Assembly (NCBI GenBank): GCA_030616565.1
Contig: JAUWXC010000001.1
Location: forward strand, 1 to 18,429
DNA from: Methanocellales archaeon
Lineage (GTDB): Archaea; Halobacteriota; UBA148; JAUWXC01
Direction: 5' to 3'
Length of the DNA stretch: 18,429 nt
In this document: positions 1 to 7,438 of the stretch, in pieces
Numbering within the stretch: the first letter of the stretch is position 1
Layout: each line of letters begins with the position of its first letter
Notes under the pieces: model-generated
Told to the model about the DNA's origin: nothing
Database searches by the model: none
Seen by the model: only the letters and a program-made list of their open reading frames with translations
Program-made: the position numbers and the translations under genes

Positions 1-1
1 C

Positions 2-781
2 ATCAGTACGATCACGATAGAAATAAAGAACGGCGGATCCTATGTGGATGTACTTGAAGTGGTGGAAGAAATTCCCAAAGAAATCGCGCAGAACGTAAAC
101 CTGCTTGGATTTGACACGCCTCCCAGTGAAGTCATAGAAGAGGACCCTGTTGTGAAATGGATTATCGAGGGACTTGGACCGTATGAAACCAGGTCAATCT
201 CATACAATACCCCAAAAATCTTGGACGAATACTCTCCCTATGTATACTGGCCGTTGAGGCAGATAAACGTCATCTATGAGGCCCCTCCGCCTGATTTGAT
301 TAAGATTTCAGAAATAAGCGCCCCCACCCTATACCCGGGCCGAACTGAAAAAGTTTCGATCAACCTGATGAATCTGGATAGAACCCCATTTGATATAACT
401 GCAAGACTCGAAACGCCGGCTAACTGGAAGGTAACTCCCGATGACATCGTCACGACCCTGTCCCCCAGAGGCTCCAGCACACTGATGTTCTATATAACCC
501 CGCCTTCCTATATCGAGCCCGGCACCTACACCATCTCAGCTGAAGTCCTCTACGACGGGAGGACGCTTACCAAGGATGCCACGGTCATCGTTCAACCGGC
601 ATGGGCGCCACCTCTGAGGTATATATTATTAGGGTTGATTATCATACTGATTATAGCCATAATAACCGTCACCAAAATGCATCGTGAGAGACGGTGGGAT
701 GGATTTAGAGGCAGCCGCATAAACCTGCTAAACCAGATCAAACAGGAGATAAAAAGTAGCAGGAGGCAGAGAAGGAGATGA
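2..781 (+). CDS. C-terminal part of a membrane-anchored exported protein with a NEW3-like domain
   Basis: The frame is open to the left edge of the window, so this is the C-terminal 259 residues of a longer protein; a GTG at 44 is probably only an internal Val. Roughly residues 110-200 of the fragment look like an NPCBM-associated/NEW3 (CARDB-like) beta-sandwich: a run with PTLYPGRTEKVSINLMN, then ANWKVTP, then YIEPGTYTISAEV. A single hydrophobic helix (about residues 207-224, YILLGLIIILIIAIITV) follows, then a strongly basic tail of about 35 residues ending in RRQRRR. This predicts an outside domain, one membrane pass and a short cytoplasmic tail. The TGA stop lies 1 bp before the ATG of the MinD-like gene, so the two are probably translated from one mRNA and may work together at the membrane. 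The ligand or partner is unknown. Confidence 0.8.
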   Translation: MSTITIEIKNGGSYVDVLEVVEEIPKEIAQNVNLLGFDTPPSEVIEEDPVVKWIIEGLGPYETRSISYNTPKILDEYSPYVYWPLRQINVIYEAPPPDLIKISEISAPTLYPGRTEKVSINLMNLDRTPFDITARLETPANWKVTPDDIVTTLSPRGSSTLMFYITPPSYIEPGTYTISAEVLYDGRTLTKDATVIVQPAWAPPLRYILLGLIIILIIAIITVTKMHRERRWDGFRGSRINLLNQIKQEIKSSRRQRRR

Positions 782-782
782 T

Positions 783-3218
783 ATGAGAGTCATAGGGGTT
801 GTATCTGGCAAAGGAGGAGTCGGAAAGACGACAACTGTGGCGAATTTAGGTGCAGCTCTGGCTTCTGTGTTTGGCAGGAGAGTTCTCGTGATCGATGCCA
901 ACTTCACCACGCCTGACGTTGGATTGCAACTGGGCATGTATCGTTTTCCAAACACACTTGAAGACGTGCTGGATAAAAGGGTGCCAAGCTCTCAGGCAAT
1001 TTATGACCATCCCAGTGGTATGGGACTCATTTCAGCATCTCTGGCAGCAGAGGAGATGGATGCACGTGGCCTAAAACGGGTTTTAAAAGAGTTAAAAGGA
1101 TACGAGATAGTCCTGATTGACTCTGCTCCGGGTGCAGGAGAGGATGCTGCCACCATCATAGATGCCTGTGATGAAATCTTAATCGTGACCAACCCAGAAT
1201 TCCCCGCGATCACGGACAGCCTCAAGATAATGGAACTTGCCAGATCACTGGATATCCCGATCAGGGGCATCGTATTGAACCGAGTAATGAGAGAAGGGTA
1301 TGAGCTTTCAGTTTATGAGGTCGAATCCACCTGTGATGCGCCCGTCATCGCCATCATTCCAGAAGATGCTGAAGTCAGAAAAAGCATATCTGATATGAAT
1401 CCCGTTGTATTGAACTCTCCTGATTCCCCTGCAGCGATTGAATTCACGAGACTGGCTGCCCATCTAATCGGAAGAGAGTACGTTGCGCCTGTTGGAGCAC
1501 TGGACAAGGTGATAGAGTCCACCGCCGGAGTGGCAACTAAAACCACTGGCGTGTTGAGTGAGACTGAGAAGCGGGCTGTTGGCGTATTTAGCATCATCAT
1601 CGGATTGTTTGTCGGATTGGCGAACAGAATGGCAGAATGCATCAAATTCTTGATAGGATGTCCGATTAAATTAATTGGTCTGTTAAGGAGAGTTGCTGGA
1701 TCGTTCATTTGGGTATTGAGTGGAATTAAAGAGGACACCAAGTTATTGGGGCGGTATCTGGCCCAACTGATAAGGCGCCTAATCGAATGCATTCTCTGGT
1801 TATTAAGCGGCGTCGGCGGGTTAATCGTTTTATTTGCAAGTAAAACGGTGAACTCGCTACGAAGAGCAGCTGAATTGTTTGTCGGCTTATTAAGCGGCCT
1901 CGCTGGATCGTTTGTCATGTCGCTGAATAAGGTTAAAGACGACATCAAATCATTTGTGGGTTGGCTGACCCTATTGTTGCAAAGAATCATCGGCCTGCCG
2001 ACAAGAGTTGCGGGACTATTTGTTAATTTTGCGAAAAAGATTGCCGAATTGTTTGCTGTATTTTTGATAGTCATTGTTGCATCATTTGTAGGACTAACAG
2101 GTAAGACATCCGAATACCTCAAATCATTTGCAAGAAATCTGACCCAATTAGCAAGATATCTAGTAGAATATGTTGTCAGATTATGGGATAAGATAAAAAC
2201 AAGCATTAGAGGGTTATCGGGCGAGGTTAAAGAAGGCAGCGTCCAATTAGCAACCGGGGCGAAAGAGTCCACTGTTGAATTAACGAGCAGGACTACCGAA
2301 CTATTAAGTGGAGCGGAAGAGCGAACCGTCGAAGTATTCAGGAGTTTCTTGAAGAATATTAGTGACTCGTTAAGCGAGGCTGCTAGTTCGTTCATAGGGG
2401 CGATGGGGGGAACAAAGGAAAACGTCAAACTGCTTGCAAACTACATAATTCGATTAATCGAATATCTGATAGAATGCGTCATTCAATTTATAAAAAGAGT
2501 CACCAGTTTGTTGATCAAACCCAAAGAAGTTGAAGAAGTCGAATTGCTAGAAATAAGGGAAAGGGAGATGGTAACCGAGATCCCTGTGCCCGTTGAATGG
2601 CCTGCCAGGGCGGAGGAGTATCCAGCGGGAATGTTTGATGCCGTCACGAGGTCGTTTACTGATTTGCTGAGCAAAGTTGAGAAAAATATCAAATTGTTTG
2701 TAGAATACGTAATTCAACTGATAAGATATCTAATAGAGTTACTTATTAGATCGGCTAGCGAGATCAAGGTGGCTCTTATCAAGCTGACAATCAAGGTCAG
2801 TGGATTTTTGAGCATAGCTAAAGAACGCACTGTTGGACTGTTGAATAATATTGCCGAGTTGTCGACCATATCGCTGGCTATGGCCAAGGAATATCTCGAC
2901 CAACTGATGAGGTATCTAATCGAATGCACAGGCAGACTGGCTAAGAGGATTGCTGAGCTATCGACTGAGTTGACGAGCAAAGCCAAAGAAAGCATTGACC
3001 AATCCCTGTGTAAGGTGAGAGAGAGCATTCCTATTCTAGCAACCAAGGTCGTCGAATTCTCGAATAAACTTGCGGAAGCACTGGCTAGACTGACAGACAA
3101 GCTCGAAGAAAACGTCAAACTGTTAGCAGGATACTTGGGTAGGCTGATAACGCATTTGATAGAATTCGTTATCCAATTTGCAAAAAGTATCATCGGTTTG
3201 TTGGTCAAACCCAAATAA
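783..3218 (+). CDS. MinD/ParA-family ATPase fused to a long array of amphipathic helical repeats
   Basis: Residues 1 to about 237 are a complete archaeal MinD-type ATPase. The deviant Walker A motif is KGGVGKTT (K10, K15), the switch motif has D38 in VLVIDAN, and Walker B is VLIDSAPG (D113). MinD proteins dimerise on ATP and bind membranes through a short C-terminal amphipathic helix; archaeal ones are usually about 260 residues. Here a tail of about 570 residues replaces that helix. It is built from degenerate units of the type K-x-E-x-x-K-x-L-x-x-Y-L-x-x-L-I-R-Y-L-I-E, followed by another hydrophobic helix such as CVIQFIKRVTSLL. Clear copies lie near 1721, 2409, 2676 and 3099. An acidic/proline linker (EIPVPVEWPARAEEYP) separates later blocks. 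I infer a multivalent peripheral membrane binder. Translation stops at TAA 3216-3218, but the array continues in the same frame to 4307, so the original gene may have encoded about 1174 residues. Confidence 0.85.
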   Translation: MRVIGVVSGKGGVGKTTTVANLGAALASVFGRRVLVIDANFTTPDVGLQLGMYRFPNTLEDVLDKRVPSSQAIYDHPSGMGLISASLAAEEMDARGLKRVLKELKGYEIVLIDSAPGAGEDAATIIDACDEILIVTNPEFPAITDSLKIMELARSLDIPIRGIVLNRVMREGYELSVYEVESTCDAPVIAIIPEDAEVRKSISDMNPVVLNSPDSPAAIEFTRLAAHLIGREYVAPVGALDKVIESTAGVATKTTGVLSETEKRAVGVFSIIIGLFVGLANRMAECIKFLIGCPIKLIGLLRRVAGSFIWVLSGIKEDTKLLGRYLAQLIRRLIECILWLLSGVGGLIVLFASKTVNSLRRAAELFVGLLSGLAGSFVMSLNKVKDDIKSFVGWLTLLLQRIIGLPTRVAGLFVNFAKKIAELFAVFLIVIVASFVGLTGKTSEYLKSFARNLTQLARYLVEYVVRLWDKIKTSIRGLSGEVKEGSVQLATGAKESTVELTSRTTELLSGAEERTVEVFRSFLKNISDSLSEAASSFIGAMGGTKENVKLLANYIIRLIEYLIECVIQFIKRVTSLLIKPKEVEEVELLEIREREMVTEIPVPVEWPARAEEYPAGMFDAVTRSFTDLLSKVEKNIKLFVEYVIQLIRYLIELLIRSASEIKVALIKLTIKVSGFLSIAKERTVGLLNNIAELSTISLAMAKEYLDQLMRYLIECTGRLAKRIAELSTELTSKAKESIDQSLCKVRESIPILATKVVEFSNKLAEALARLTDKLEENVKLLAGYLGRLITHLIEFVIQFAKSIIGLLVKPK

Positions 3219-3304
3219 GTTGAGTTGCCAGAAATAAGGGAAAGGGAGATGGTAACCGAGATCCCTGTGCCCGTTGAATGGCCTGCCAGGGCGGAGGAGT
3301 ATCC
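2550..3304 (+). repeat. 681-bp tandem repeat with 74-bp identical cores
   Basis: Bases 2550-2623 and 3231-3304 are identical over 74 bp. They are offset by 681 bp, which is 227 codons and so keeps frame. Similarity continues well beyond the core: the segment coding for VTRSFTDLLS recurs almost unchanged at about 2644 and 3325. A third partial copy of the second half of the unit begins near 3806, where the segment around CGAATGCACA at 2921 recurs at 3812, an offset of 891 bp. The pattern fits recent tandem duplication or gene conversion inside the coding region. Confidence 0.9.
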
Positions 3305-4307
3305 TCCAGGGGTGTTTGATACCGTCACGAGGTCGTTTACTGATTTGCTGAGTCAAATTGAGGAAAGTATCAAATCATTTGTGGAATACGTGATTCAATT
3401 AATAAAACGCCTAGTCGAATCGCTTGTTAGATCAACCAGCGAGATTAAGGTGACTCTTATCGGGTTGGCGATCAAAACCAGTGGATTTTTGAGTGGGACT
3501 AAAGAACGCACTGTTGGGCTGTTGAATAACATTGCTGACCTGTCGACCAGATCACTGACCATGGTCAAGGAACATCTCAAGCTATTTGTGAGACGCTTGA
3601 TAAGATTGATTAAACCTGAAGAAGTTGAATTGCCAAGAGAGGTCGCAGTCGAGGCCCCCATACCCGTTGAACCCGAGCTATTTCCTGAATTGGAAGAGCG
3701 TCCGAGCATATTTGACACCGTTGCAAGGCCGTTTACTGGATTGTCATATAAAATTGAGGAAGGCATCAAATCATTTGTGGAATACCTAATTCAACTGATA
3801 AGATATCTAATCGAATGCACAGGCAGACTGGCTGAGAGGATCGCTGAGCTATCGGTTGAGCTGGCGAGCAAAGCCAGAGAAGGTATTGACCAATTCCTGA
3901 GTAAGGTCAGAGAGGGCACTCCTATCCTAGCAGCCAAGGTCGCCGAATTCTTGAATAATACTACGGAAGCACTGGCTAGACTGACGGACAATATCGAAGA
4001 AAATGTCAAACTGTTAGCAGGATACTTGAGCAGGCTGATAACGCATTTGATAGAATGTATTATCAGATTAGTCAAGAGGATTGCCAGCCTATTGAAGAGA
4101 GAGGGTAGGGTGGAATACGTAAAGCTACCCGAAGTGGAGGTAACTGAGGTAGGAGAGGGAGTTGTTGAGTTGGAAATAAAACCCTCTGAACCAGTTACTA
4201 TGGGTGGACGCGTCAGCGATTCGGTTAAGAAGGTCGTCGAATCGTTGGTCAGATTAATGAACAGGGGCAAAGAATGTATTCGCCGAGTTTTGATGAAAAG
4301 AGAGTAA
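3225..4307 (+). CDS. In-frame continuation of the amphipathic repeat array after the TAA stop
   Basis: This frame is the same as that of the MinD-like gene and starts right after its TAA; the first usable start is TTG at 3225. It has no ATPase domain. It opens with the same linker found at 2550 (EIREREMVTEIPVPVEW) and contains further helix units near 3354, 3750, 3990 and 4209, interrupted by a second linker (VAVEAPIPVEPELFPELEE). The C-terminus is basic (RGKECIRRVLMKRE). Reading through the stop would give one continuous protein. Three explanations remain: a nonsense mutation with the downstream part now dead, reinitiation at TTG to make a separate repeat protein, or a sequencing/strain difference. 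The frame stays open for 360 codons with conserved repeats, so loss of coding must be recent if it happened. No Shine-Dalgarno sequence is evident at the TTG. Confidence 0.6.
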   Translation: MPEIREREMVTEIPVPVEWPARAEEYPPGVFDTVTRSFTDLLSQIEESIKSFVEYVIQLIKRLVESLVRSTSEIKVTLIGLAIKTSGFLSGTKERTVGLLNNIADLSTRSLTMVKEHLKLFVRRLIRLIKPEEVELPREVAVEAPIPVEPELFPELEERPSIFDTVARPFTGLSYKIEEGIKSFVEYLIQLIRYLIECTGRLAERIAELSVELASKAREGIDQFLSKVREGTPILAAKVAEFLNNTTEALARLTDNIEENVKLLAGYLSRLITHLIECIIRLVKRIASLLKREGRVEYVKLPEVEVTEVGEGVVELEIKPSEPVTMGGRVSDSVKKVVESLVRLMNRGKECIRRVLMKRE

Positions 4308-4501
4308 AATTTTCAACTGCCATCAATCCTGAACTTCCGGCGATCACGAACAGTCTGAAAATGATAAAAGTGGCAAAGTCGACCGGCACTCACGTCAGAG
4401 GGGAAGAATACATCATCACGCCATGGAGTAAATTGATGGGTTTCTTAAGACATACCAGTAGAAAATGTAGAAAGAAAATAAGGAAGATTTCAGCACGTTG
4501 A
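4274..4501 (+). pseudogene. Remnant of a second MinD-like ATPase domain
   Basis: A short open frame overlaps the end of the repeat array in another frame. Its bases 4316-4402 encode a stretch beginning TAINPELPAITNSLK that aligns without gaps to residues 135 onward of the intact MinD domain (VTNPEFPAITDSLK, bases 1185-1268), with 14 of 27 positions identical. The P-loop and Walker B regions are absent, and the rest of the frame is a basic tail (RKCRKKIRKISAR) I cannot assign. This is best read as the leftover of a duplicated MinD-repeat gene, not a functional gene. It might still be translated as a 75-residue basic peptide from the ATG at 4274, but there is no good ribosome-binding site. Confidence 0.6.
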
Positions 4502-4577
4502 TTTTGGATTTCTTTAAAAAAGAAGTAGTGGGGTTCCTAAGACCTGTGGTTTAATTGTCGTATTTGTACCTTAGATA

Positions 4578-4590
4578 AAATCTATAAACA
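4578..4590 (+). promoter_or_regulatory. Probable TATA box for the THEP1-like gene
   Basis: The sequence AAATCTATAAACA lies about 40-50 bp before the ATG at 4630, in the only intergenic stretch between the decayed MinD fragment and the NTPase gene. Spacing allows a short leader that includes the G-rich ribosome-binding site at 4614-4625. Confidence 0.4.
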
Positions 4591-4629
4591 ACTATTGGAT
4601 ATCAGCATAAAGTGAGGGGGGGCGGAACC

Positions 4630-5133
4630 ATGTACAGAATTGCCATAACTGGTCCACCGAGAATCGGAAAGACCACGATATGCAGGAGAGTCATAGATTC
4701 TCTGGGCTACAAAGTCGGAGGAATGAGTACGTCAGAAATCAGAGACGATGATAGAATCGGATTTCGAATCACGGATTTGATGACCGGCGTAACCGGCACA
4801 CTGGCTCATATCAACGGAACTGGCCCAATGATTGGAAAATATCACGTCAATTTAGCAGACCTAGATGACATCGGCGCAAAGGCTATCGAGCGCTCAATAG
4901 ATGCAGAGCTAATCGTCATCGATGAGATAGGACCGATGGAACTGAAGTCCGAGAGATTTGTTCATGCCGTGGAAATGACGCTGAGCTCAGATAGACCTAT
5001 GTTGGTCACATTGCATCGGCGGTCAAGACATCCGTTGGCTGAACGCATTAGGTCAGGGTTTAAGGTGATGGAGATAACCAGGGAGAATAGGGACAGGATC
5101 GTCTACGAGATTACCGAAAAACTAAAAACGTAA
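4630..5133 (+). CDS. THEP1-type nucleoside-triphosphatase (NTPase_1 family)
   Basis: The 167-residue product matches the archaeal/thermophile THEP1 family (COG1618), a small P-loop enzyme that hydrolyses ATP, GTP and other NTPs to NDP in vitro; its physiological role is not settled. Visible motifs are Walker A GPPRIGKTT near the N-terminus, the family segment VGGMSTSEIRDDDRIGF, Walker B LIVIDEIGPMEL, and a late VTLHRRSRHPLAERIR segment. I chose ATG 4630 because a G-rich Shine-Dalgarno run (GAGGGGGGCGG) sits just upstream and because the protein then begins directly at the first strand of the P-loop fold; a GTG at 4612 would add six residues that overlap this ribosome-binding site. Length is normal for the family. 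It appears to be transcribed alone. Confidence 0.9.
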   Translation: MYRIAITGPPRIGKTTICRRVIDSLGYKVGGMSTSEIRDDDRIGFRITDLMTGVTGTLAHINGTGPMIGKYHVNLADLDDIGAKAIERSIDAELIVIDEIGPMELKSERFVHAVEMTLSSDRPMLVTLHRRSRHPLAERIRSGFKVMEITRENRDRIVYEITEKLKT

Positions 5134-5134
5134 G

Positions 5135-5143
5135 TTTAAATAT
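5135..5143 (+). promoter_or_regulatory. Probable TATA box for vapBC
   Basis: TTTAAATAT directly follows the THEP1 gene, about 34-42 bp before the vapB ATG at 5177. This suggests that vapBC, and possibly trm1 behind it, has its own promoter with a short leader. Confidence 0.45.
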
Positions 5144-5176
5144 CATGTCCCATAATACATCTACGGTGTATGTCTT

Positions 5177-5374
5177 ATGGTTAAAACGACGGTAATTCTC
5201 AGAGACGAAATCCACGAGATTCTGGTTAAGAAATATGGGAGAAGGAAAATATCCGAAACGATCAACAAGATCCTTGAAAAGAACCTGCTCAGGACGAAAA
5301 AAAGCATGTTTGGCGTCGACCCTTGGCTCACCACCGAAGGACTCAGAGATGAGGAGGGGCATGAAGATCTTTGA
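5177..5374 (+). CDS. vapB: VapB-type antitoxin (ribbon-helix-helix-like)
   Basis: This 65-residue protein begins with a short beta strand and a helix-turn-helix pattern typical of ribbon-helix-helix or AbrB-like antitoxins (MVKTTVILRDEIHEILVKK, then RRKISETINKILEK). It ends with an acidic, toxin-binding-like tail (FGVDPWLTTEGLRDEEGHED). Its last 14 bases overlap the start of the PIN-domain gene in another frame, the usual arrangement for translationally coupled antitoxin-toxin pairs. By analogy with the family it should bind the VapC toxin and repress their shared promoter. The ATG start matches the normal length of the family. Confidence 0.8.
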   Translation: MVKTTVILRDEIHEILVKKYGRRKISETINKILEKNLLRTKKSMFGVDPWLTTEGLRDEEGHEDL

Positions 5375-5723
5375 TTCGTTTGCCTGGATAGAGTACTTTG
5401 CCGGCACTGAACGTGGAATGAAAGTAAAAAATATCATCGACGATGCGGAGATAATTTATACGCCTTCTGTCTGTCTCACTGAAATCAAGGCGAAGTATCT
5501 AAGAGAGGGAAAAAACCCGACCAAGAGGGTTAATTTTATGGGAGACAGAAGTGTCATCACACCGATCGACAAGGATATTGCATTAAAAGCTGCAGAGATG
5601 AAGATTGAGCATAAATTGCATACTATCGATGCCTTGATCTACGCAACGGCATCGGTCAAGAGAGGCGAGCTTGTAACTGGAGATGCACATTTTAAGGATT
5701 TGCCAAACACAATGATGATTTGA
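5361..5723 (+). CDS. vapC: VapC-type PIN-domain ribonuclease toxin
   Basis: The 120-residue product is a PIN-domain protein. The acidic metal-binding set is visible: an Asp in KIFDSFAWIEYF, a Glu in CLTEIKAKYL, an Asp in HTIDALIYATA and an Asp in VTGDAHF. VapC toxins are Mg-dependent RNases that often cut tRNA or rRNA. ATG 5361 follows a GAGGAGGGG run; an alternative ATG at 5349 would add MRRG. The stop is only 4 bp before trm1. The catalytic residues look intact, so the toxin is probably active, with VapB as its inhibitor. The target RNA cannot be told from sequence. Confidence 0.85.
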   Translation: MKIFDSFAWIEYFAGTERGMKVKNIIDDAEIIYTPSVCLTEIKAKYLREGKNPTKRVNFMGDRSVITPIDKDIALKAAEMKIEHKLHTIDALIYATASVKRGELVTGDAHFKDLPNTMMI

Positions 5724-5727
5724 GTTC

Positions 5728-6852
5728 ATGCAAACCGAGATAATCCAGGAAGGCAGCACAAAAATCGTGGTCCCTGTATTGGAGAAAAAGGCAAATTATC
5801 CCCCATCCAGCGCACCGGTATTCTACAACCCAAGGATGGAGTTGTGTAGAGACCTTGGCGTTGCGTGTGTTGCAGCGTTTGCAGGCAAGCGTAAACTCTC
5901 TTATGCGGATGTACTCGGCGCAACCGGCATACGTGGCGTAAGAATGACAAATGAGGTGGGGTTGGATGTCACCATCAACGATTGGAGTCAGCGGGCGCAT
6001 GAGTTAATCAAGAAAAACGTAGAGCTAAATCGATCAAGTGCCAAGGCCCTGAGGAAAAATGCGAATATACTGCTTTCCGAATCGCACTTTGACATCGTCG
6101 ACCTGGATCCATTTGGTTCGCCCGCGCCATTTCTGGATGCCGCCTGTCGGTCTGTGGACAAGATGCTCTGCATAACTGCTACGGACACGGCACCGCTATG
6201 CGGCGCACATAAAGCATCTGGGATTAGAAAATATGGTGCTATCCCTTTAAAAACAGAATACCATCCTGAAATGGGCGTACGCGTCCTTCTGGGTGCGATT
6301 GCCAGAAATCTTGCGAGATATGACAAATCGATGTCACCTCTATTATCCTATGCCATGGAGCACCATTTTAGAGTTTATTTAGCTGTGGAAAAGGGCGCCG
6401 CAAAGTCAAATGAAATGATGAAGAAAGTGGGTTTTATATGCCATTGTTTTGGCTGCGGCTTTAGAAAGTGGACGTATGGCTTGGCCGCCCATGTACCAGA
6501 AAAGTGCCCTTCTTGTGCTGAGCGCATATCACTGGCAGGTCCTCTCTGGCTGGGGATATTGCACGATAAAAAATTTTGCAACCTGGTTCTACGTGAACTG
6601 GGGTCTAGAAAAGTGGGCACCCGAGAAAGAGCGACGAAACTCGTGCACCTGTGCGCTGAAGAGCTGGACATTCCCACGTACTACGACCTGCATAAGATCT
6701 GTAAGGAGTTGAAAATCGCGCCACCGCCGATGGATGGCGTCATAGAGATGTTACGCAATGCCGGTTTTAAGTCATCCAGAACCCATTTCTCTGGCACCTC
6801 TTTCAAAACGGATGCGCCATTAAAGGAGATCAAAGAAGCCCTTTGCCGATGA
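5728..6852 (+). CDS. trm1: tRNA (guanine26-N2)-dimethyltransferase Trm1
   Basis: At 374 residues this is a full-length archaeal Trm1, which uses SAM to form N2,N2-dimethylguanosine at position 26 of tRNA. Visible features are the N-terminal QEGSTKIVVP segment with FYNPRMELCRD, the SAM-binding strand-loop ADVLGATGIRGVR, the catalytic-region motif DIVDLDPFGSPAPFLDAA, and a zinc-ribbon-like set in the C-terminal part (CHCFGCGFRKW and CPSC). The final domain (HFSGTSFKTDAP) is also family-typical. The gene starts 4 bp after vapC with no clear ribosome-binding site, so it may be translated by coupling to the toxin gene. Its 3' end overlaps the convergent rlmE gene by 23 bp. Confidence 0.96.
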   Translation: MQTEIIQEGSTKIVVPVLEKKANYPPSSAPVFYNPRMELCRDLGVACVAAFAGKRKLSYADVLGATGIRGVRMTNEVGLDVTINDWSQRAHELIKKNVELNRSSAKALRKNANILLSESHFDIVDLDPFGSPAPFLDAACRSVDKMLCITATDTAPLCGAHKASGIRKYGAIPLKTEYHPEMGVRVLLGAIARNLARYDKSMSPLLSYAMEHHFRVYLAVEKGAAKSNEMMKKVGFICHCFGCGFRKWTYGLAAHVPEKCPSCAERISLAGPLWLGILHDKKFCNLVLRELGSRKVGTRERATKLVHLCAEELDIPTYYDLHKICKELKIAPPPMDGVIEMLRNAGFKSSRTHFSGTSFKTDAPLKEIKEALCR

Positions 6853-7411
6853 TGTAGATTTCTGCGCTCTCCTTTCTGGACGCTTGAGGGCCGTACACCT
6901 TGACAAAACTGAAATGTTTCTTCACCGCAGCAAGAAAGTCAGAGAACATATCGCCCTGAAACACCTTCACCACGAAATTCCCACCCGGTTTTAATATCTT
7001 CGTGGCGATGTCTAACGCAGACCTGCACAAATCGATTGATCTTGCATGGTCCAAGCTCCAGTTGCCCGAAAGATTGGGGGATGCATCGCAAATGACCACG
7101 TCGGCGCCTTCTGTCTTTTCGATCATGCCCTTGATGGATTCGATGGTAGAGGGGTCGGTTATGTCTCCCCTAAACGTCTCCACACCACCCAAAGGTGCGA
7201 TGTTCTGGATGTCGACGCCCAAAACGAAGCCACCTGAGATTTCTTTCGCAACTTGAAGCCAACCCCCTGGAGCGGCGCCGAGGTCAACGACCGTATCCCC
7301 TTTTTTAATCACGTTATGCTTTTGGTTAATCTGCAAAAGCTTGTATGACGCCCTAGAGCGGTAACCCGCTTCCTTGGCTTTTCTGTAAAAATGGTCCTTG
7401 TGGCGTGGCAT
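6830..7411 (-). CDS. rlmE: FtsJ/RlmE-type rRNA 2'-O-methyltransferase
   Basis: The 193-residue product belongs to the FtsJ family, which methylates the 2'-OH of a uridine in the A-loop of 23S rRNA (U2552 in E. coli). The SAM motif VVDLGAAPGGW is clear, and the K-D-K-E catalytic tetrad can be placed at K24 (RASYKLLQ), the Asp of VICDASPN, the Lys of NFVVKVFQG and the Glu of ESAEIYIIG. Length matches the bacterial and archaeal short form, without the C-terminal TRAM domain found in some archaeal homologues. It converges on trm1 with a 23-bp overlap and is divergent from htpX across an 87-bp spacer, an arrangement that resembles heat-shock linkage of ftsJ with protease genes in bacteria. Confidence 0.95.
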   Translation of the reverse strand: MPRHKDHFYRKAKEAGYRSRASYKLLQINQKHNVIKKGDTVVDLGAAPGGWLQVAKEISGGFVLGVDIQNIAPLGGVETFRGDITDPSTIESIKGMIEKTEGADVVICDASPNLSGNWSLDHARSIDLCRSALDIATKILKPGGNFVVKVFQGDMFSDFLAAVKKHFSFVKVYGPQASRKESAEIYIIGKGLL

Positions 7412-7438
7412 AATCTCTGTGGGTTAATGTGGTTGAAG

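Noticed and set aside
1313..2428. Long minus-strand open frame (371 codons) and similar ones at 2714-3328 and 3791-4270
   Set aside because: They mirror the repeat array in the antisense frame. Their length follows from the composition of the repeats, and the plus frame has a clear ATPase domain and conserved repeat units.
3216..3218. Recoding of the stop codon as an amino acid such as pyrrolysine
   Set aside because: The codon is TAA, not TAG. Pyrrolysine uses TAG and no readthrough signal is evident.
5111..5437. Minus-strand frame opposite vapBC
   Set aside because: It covers both vapB and the start of vapC, which have recognisable products and normal overlap. The antisense product shows no motif.
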